Shown: piece by piece, positions 58,514 through 64,000 of the stretch
Layout: the number at the start of each line of letters is the position of its first letter
Numbering within the stretch: the first letter of the stretch is position 1
Source: Melampsora larici-populina 98AG31
Taxonomy: Eukaryota > Basidiomycota > Pucciniomycetes > Pucciniales > Melampsoraceae
DNA: 64,000 nucleotides
Direction: 5' to 3'
Assembly (NCBI RefSeq): GCF_000204055.1
Contig: NW_006768766.1
Coordinates: forward strand, 962,706 to 1,026,705
The notes under the pieces: generated by a model
Told to the model about the DNA's origin: nothing
The model's database searches: none
Seen by the model: the letters and a program-made list of their open reading frames with translations, nothing else
Position numbers and translations under genes: made by a program

Positions 58514-61500
58514 ATCTTACATTGTGCTCATATTGTCCAAGAAGCTGACGTGGGATTGCAAGCAGTCACATTGCCAGATTGTTCGGTTTTGATTAGGCCT
58601 TCGCCCCGGCACCTCCCCGGCCAATCTGAGGTATCCCACGGCCCGAACCCGCGGGGTCCCCGGAACTCGGGGTTAGTGTTTTCCTCTCCCGAGGCCCGCC
58701 CCCGCACTCCCTGCCAGGGTATGCGGGGGCTGCGGGGAGCACCCTAAAAATTAAAAAAAAAAATCCCAAAAAAGGAACCCAAGGGGTCAGAAGACTCCAT
58801 CACGACTCGTCTCACACCTCCTCTAGCGCCCTCTAGACCTCCAAACTCAATCAAATCAACAAACTAAATTACTAATAGTCTAAAATGGTAGTCAAACAGG
58901 CCTCGGACGGACCAGGAGACGCAACAACCGCGATTCAAGGGGAAGGTTTAGATGAAACCTTCCCTTTTCCCCTTTCTCTTACCCTTTCTTTCGCCTATTT
59001 AACTCCATTTCCCTTCAAGTTCAAATCACCAAAATCACTTTATCCCCTCATCGATATCATGGACCAAATCGATCTCACCGGTGATTCTGCGGGTAGTCAG
59101 GCCGGAGATGGCCCAGAAGTCGAAGATGCTCATATCAACACAGCCTCTAACAACGGTAAGAGAAGCTGGTTTTGGACTCACTTTAACCCTACAGCGTGCG
59201 GCAAGAAGGTTCAGTGCACTGTGACATCAAAGCGTGGGATAGAATGTGGAGCGTTACTCGTTCGTGACCTAAGATCAAGCACGAAAGGGATGTCCGATCA
59301 TCTCACCGCCAAACATAAGCTTGGAGATCCCAACAAGAGGGCAAAACGGATGGGCATGATCCAGCAATTCTTGGAAACTGGGAAGTCAAAAAGCATGGTA
59401 AGTGTTTCTCTGAATCTTTTCATCCTTCTATCATTCTTCATTCTTCAGTCTTTTCTCCTTTTTCTCACTCGAGTCTCATCCATCCATGATTGTTTGCTTC
59501 ATTTTGAAGCCTCGCTTGACTACAGCTTCTCTAAAGACAGCGATCTGTTATCTTATTTCCGATTGTGATCTTTTGTTTGCGATGATCGAGAAGAAGTCAT
59601 TTACTACTTTACTTAGACTTTGTAACGCTGAAACAACTTCCATGATAGTCAAGGAAGATGCTATAACTCGACACTTGCGAGAGGTGCTTCTCTTTCATCA
59701 AGAACACCTCCAAGGGCAACTACTCGCTGAAGCTCCCGCCGTCTCATACACACTTGATGCGTGGACAGCGCCGAACAATACGGCGTTCATGGCGGTCACG
59801 GCTCATATGATCAACTCGAATTTTGAGAAGGTCGATGTCCTTCTCCGCATTCCTCACGTCCAGGGTCAGTGTTTCTATTTTCTTCAAATAATTTGAACTT
59901 TTAACTGATTTGTGGTTTCTTTCAGGAGCCCACACGGGCAAAAACTTTGCGGAATTGTTTATGGAAACAATTGCCCCTTATGGAGGTCTGAAGAATCTCG
60001 CCTCGATCACCACGGACAATGCATCCTCCAACAAAACCATGGCAAAAGAGATCGAGGCTGCTTCGGGTGGGACTTTCAAGGCTGACAAGAACCTTCTAGG
60101 CTGTGTAGCACACGTTCTAAATCTAGCTGTGATTGCTGGACTCAAAGTTCTCGGGCCACTTGATGAATCCTCAGACGACGGCGACGATCTCCCAGCAAAT
60201 CTGATGGCCATCGACCATCTGGTGGATACACCTGATGGAGCCCATGTCGATATGGCTTCTGTTTACAAGCGTATTCATGGTATCTCTACTTACACTTGCG
60301 GCAGCCCTCAGTGCCTGGAGTCGTTTCAGAACTTCATTCGACTGTTCCCACCTAACACTTCTACACCTACTGCGGCTCAAACGCTAATCCTTGATGTGCA
60401 AACTCGTTGGAACTCCACCTACGCTATGTTTGAGTGTGCCTTGTTACTCAGGTACGTTCAACATAGCTTAATTACTCACCTTCCTATGCTGACAACTTTT
60501 TTTCTCGCATAGGACTGCTTGTGATCAATTCTCTGCTACCCCTGAGGGAGCGAAGTTCAAGTTGACTCCAATTGAGTGGAAGCAGCTTGAAGTTATGATC
60601 AACTTTCTCAAACCGCTTAATGATGCGACCGAGCGACTTTGTGCAACCAGGTACCCTACAATCAACAGTGTGATTCCAATCTATGTTGTCGTGATCAACA
60701 AATTACAAGCGGTAAGATTTCTTTACCACTCTTCATCATTGGTTTCTCAAGCTAATTGGATTCAAGGTTTGATGATCGCAGGTACGCCATACATACGACA
60801 TCGGTCAGCTTATCCCAGCAGGAGATGACATGATCAACAAACTTCAAACGTACCTAATTGCTGCCTTGAAGAAACCAGGCCCCGTCTGTTTGACTATTCT
60901 AGATCCTCGTGTTAAATTAGAGTTTTACAAAACTCACTTCGACTCTCTTGCAATCTGTGGGCACTTGGTTGACTCGTTGAGGGCAGACTTCATCGAAGCT
61001 GCACAGGCTTATTCCAGCTTTGCGACTCCTGAGATAATCAACACCCATTCACCAGCTCCCACCCCCGCTACATCACTTGACGACAACCTGTATGGCGTAC
61101 CAGAAATCTCCGACAACAATTCAGTCACAAACGAGATTACTCGTTATCTTTTGGAGCCGCTTGAACACAAGGATAACGATATCCTTGCGTACTGGAAGGG
61201 AAGGGTGAAGGCTTACCCTGCCCTGTCTGCCATGGCAATGGCTTACCTCGCCATTCCAGCCACAAGCTGCCCTTCCAAGCACGTCTTTTCCAAAGGCAGG
61301 GCTGTCCTGCGATATTCAAGATCAACACTTAATCCCGATACAGTTGAGCGTCTTCTTTGTGTTAAAGAGTGGTACCGCGCCTTTGGCCCAGTTTGGCCCA
61401 GCTTATTTCAATGGCCTCGATGAATAAATGAAAAGGGTCTTGATTACAAATGATAGGAAATTGAAAACATAGTGATATATGTGATTTAAAGTACAAAAGT

Positions 61501-63628
61501 GCTGTCTTATATGGAATGAAATACACCTTTGCCCATGTTCTGCTGTCCCCCAAAAACTTGCCTAAAAAGCCGGGGAGTGCGGGGAATTGCCATCGCTCCC
61601 GGCTCCCGCCCCCGCTGGTCCCCGCGGGACTTCCCAAAAGCCGTCCCAAAACCTGCCCCCGCGGGGGCGGGAGCCGGGGAGTCCCCGAAATTCCGGGGTC
61701 GGGGCGAAGGCCTAGTTTTGATGCCCCCGTCTGATTCAAGAATCCCACAACCAGGTAATTAGCAAGACAATTTTTGTATTTCATGAAGTGGGTCTGTTGA
61801 CTGACTTACGTTCTCCTAATTACATTCAAGCAGGGGGGCATTCGCGTACTGTTGATCCTGCTACAGAATTTCCAAGCCTAGAGCATGGTCGGTTGGCTTT
61901 TCCTTGCCCAAAGCCTACTGTTTTGAATCCAATGGTCGCACCAAAATATTGGAAAGATAAGGGAAAAGAAATCCCTGAAGATGACGAGGACTGGACCCCC
62001 GCAGATGAAGTATCATCAGCAGAATCCGAAGTAGATGACCGTGTGATCAGAAACCTAGGCGGGACAAAAAACTCGAAAAATCACTTCCCAAACACTCATC
62101 AGTCAGGTTCAAACACAACCAATCCGAATATAAAGAATCCAACAACCAATCCAAACACCCCACCGGCTGATCCTCTGTTTGAAGAAGACTTTAATCGGAA
62201 CAAAGGCGTTCAAGATCCGGATTTAGCCTCGACTGTTGCTGAACAGACTCGAACTATAGCTCACCTTCATGTGAAGTTGACCAAAACAGATGCCAAGGTT
62301 GAAGCCCTCGAAAGCGAGGTGAGGACTTTGACTGGCATTGTTGATAAATTGATTGGGAAGAGTAAAGAATCTGAAGAAAGTGGAAGCAAAAGTGGGGGCC
62401 GGACAGCAGTAAGCTCAGAGTCTTGAACTTCAGTTTTAAACAAAAGAAGAATAACTTATGTTCTAAAAAACCTTTCTTAATGTCTCAAACAGGCTTGTGT
62501 GCAATTCCATGTGGCGTGTATGTTAGGTCCAGGTGCCCACAAAAAGCTCCCCAATCCTGCAAGTTTGGAAGAGAAGGCAAGTTGGTTGAGTCAACAACCA
62601 ATTCACTCGGTCGAATTCAATGTGGACTTAGAATCCCAAACGTCGGAGGCAGCAGAAACGAGTTCAAATGCTACACACCCAGATGGTCCAGGACATCCCG
62701 ACTCAAGCCCTCAACAACTGTCCGTCATACGCCAGATGATGAATGCAGTAAGGGTTGAGAGTTTTTGTCTAGACTTTTCTCGGTCTATGTCCTCAGGTGA
62801 AAACAAATGGGTATGGGATCTGGCGATGAAGATTTTTATTAAACTTGTTGAATGCGGAGAGTACGGTGGTATTCCTGTAACATCACAGGGTATCAGTACA
62901 ATAAAAAAATGTTTCACATCACACGTTGAGTCACTTCAAAAACGGTAAGTATCAATCCAGTCTGCATATATATATACTTGATGCTCTGCTTCTCATGACA
63001 TCATTGATAAAGCTTGATCATCTAACGCAGGAACCGCCAAGAAAATTGGGACGTTGCACGTAAACAAAAGGCTGCAGACAAAGTGAGACGGTCAACTCGA
63101 ATGAGACATTTGAGTCCCATATCTTTGGTTCTGACAAAGGTTTTGAATACTGATACTCACAACTCCGTACAGCTGAAAGCTCTACGGGATCAAATAGTAC
63201 TTTCAAGACAATGTTTATGGCCACTTTTGGTCATAATGCAAGCTGCTTGCAGTGATGATGAGACAGAAACAGATGAAGATGGGTCACTCGACGATGTTGT
63301 GCGAGCAAACCGACCATGTCGCGTGAGAAAACTAATTTGGCGCAGTGACGCTTCAGAATCGCTATGTCTCCTAGTTGACAAATACAAATCTAGAGTTGTC
63401 GAATCTATTCCTGGGACTTCGCCTGGTCAAAAGGGACGTCGGCCACGACAGCGCATCCGAGGTAATCATCGACCGCTCAGCAGAATAGAAGCGCCAGTTG
63501 GCTTGCCAGTAGACTGCTATTCAGATGAGTGGCTGGGAACCTTATCAGCTGTGCAGCGGGCTCAGCTAGAGATACACCCAGCGCCTGTTCTTGGGCAATT
63601 CAGTTCTATGCTTGCCACAGATGACTAA
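58514..63628 (+). CDS. WN/WRS-family unknown protein, member C, split by hAT
   Basis: Exon pieces are 58514-58593 joined across the hAT element to 61723-61754, then 61834-62408, 62493-62944 and 63031-63628. Introns are GTAATT, GTAAGC and GTAAGT types with phases that agree. An ATG at 61721 could start a shorter 552-residue product even with the hAT present. Blocks: an acidic Ser-rich linker (EIPEDDEDWTPADE), a coiled coil (LHVKLTKTDAKVEALESEV), CLDFSRSMSSGENKWVWDLA, the basic NWDVARKQKAADKVRRSTR, CSDDETETDEDG, VRKLIWRSDASESLCLL and VGLPVDCYSDEWLGTLS. These correspond in order to members A and B. The function is unknown. An exon upstream of 58514 is likely but not identified. Confidence 0.6.
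58594..61714 (+). mobile_element. Complete hAT transposon, 3121 bp, perfect 8-bp TSD
   Basis: The ends TAGGCCTTCGCCCCG (58594) and CGGGGCGAAGGCCTA (61714) are exact inverted repeats within a longer GC-rich terminal region. GTTTTGAT is duplicated exactly at 58586-58593 and 61715-61722. The element carries one uninterrupted spliced transposase gene. Terminal GC-rich DNA contrasts with the AT-rich surroundings. Confidence 0.95.
59059..61423 (+). CDS. hAT transposase, intact five-exon gene
   Basis: Exons are 59059-59397, 59510-59864, 59926-60451, 60513-60711 and 60782-61423, with donors GTAAGT, GTCAGT, GTACGT, GTAAGA and all phases consistent: 686 residues, no stop. The BED-type zinc finger has CTVTSKRGIECGALL followed by MSDHLTAKH. 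The catalytic RNase-H fold follows, with SYTLDAWTAPNNTAFMAV and SITTDNASSNKTMAKEI supplying aspartates. The C-terminal dimerisation region holds MAYLAIPATSCPSKHVFSKG and RSTLNPDTVERLLCVKEW. The ATG at 59059 is preferred over upstream 58885 because the upstream part is low-complexity and close to the terminus. It would cut and paste the element at its TIRs. Intactness and the perfect target duplication suggest recent, possibly current, activity. Confidence 0.9.
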
Positions 63629-64000
63629 TTAATACCACTCTAATGTATCTTTTCACATCTTTTGAAAACAACCATATATTTCGCTCTACATATTGTGAGA
63701 AGATATGTACATACCAGAGCAAAAATCAACTTCAGATTCAATAGGTTCATGTGTGGACAAAGAAGCATTAGAACACACAGCTCAGCGCTTTAAGTGTCCA
63801 ACTGACTTATAAATAAAACCTGATAATGGAATATTTAGTTTAAATATCATCACGTGCAGTATTTTGTTGTTCTACGTTCCTCTACTTTATAATATTTTAT
63901 GTATTGAGATTCAGTAGACTGGAACGGTGATTCCAGATTAGAATCCACATAGAGTCTTTTTGCATAGTTGAGTTTAGAAAACAAAAAAGCGAGAGGAGAT

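Noticed and set aside
62711..62917. Antisense frames over family member C
   Set aside because: Shadows of the spliced + strand gene; no independent motif or start context.

Overview
This window reads as a transposon-dominated stretch of a rust-fungus genome (Pucciniales, Basidiomycota; Puccinia-like). The basis is the AT-rich DNA, short GT-AG introns with CTAAC-type branch points, and the mix of Plavaka, KDZ, MULE, hAT, Harbinger and Helitron proteins together with multi-copy proteins of unknown function. The species is inferred, not proven. I see no rRNA, tRNA or CRISPR array. Almost every recognisable protein belongs to a mobile element or an unknown multi-copy family. The one housekeeping-like sequence is a first exon resembling PWP1.

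Layout. 1-4974: a Harbinger element with a Myb/SANT-like gene (+) and a DDE transposase (-), interrupted by a 1.27-kb TIR element that landed in the stop codon of the Myb gene. 5378-5637: PWP1-like first exon. 8.2-11.3 kb: AGTACT-rich low-complexity DNA holding a nested pair of TIR elements. 11.3-13.2 kb: broken Helitron helicase (-). 14.5-18.0 kb: decayed Plavaka (CACTA-related) transposase (+). 18.0-20.4 kb: decayed MULE transposase with zinc knuckles and a palindrome-rich 3' tail. 21.6-23.6 kb: an intact five-exon unknown gene (-). 26.0-29.6 kb: KDZ transposase with three nonsense codons (+). 30.1-30.5 kb: inverted copy of the MULE 3' end, abutting an RTC4-like plus OTU-like gene (30.5-32.4 kb). 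32.4-34.6 kb: TIR element with a second foldback element inside one of its TIRs. 35.0-36.4 kb: decayed TET/JBP-like dioxygenase (-). 37-45 kb: repeats and poorly recognised genes.

45.6-63.6 kb holds a second near-complete Plavaka gene (48.0-51.4 kb, -) and a structurally perfect hAT element (58594-61714, 8-bp target duplication, 686-codon spliced transposase). It also holds three divergent members of one unknown protein family, at 45574-47616 (+), 52500-54239 (-) and 58514-63628 (+). The third is interrupted by the hAT element. A further unknown coiled-coil gene at 55903-57547 (-) carries a fresh 104-bp tandem duplication.

Two themes link the parts. First, nine nonsense codons in five decayed genes are TGA, and eight of the nine read TTGA. 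That is what C-to-T change at TCGA would leave, the RIP-like pattern described for Pucciniomycotina. Second, KDZ, Plavaka and TET/JBP-like genes occur together, an association known in basidiomycetes that ties transposons to DNA-base modification.
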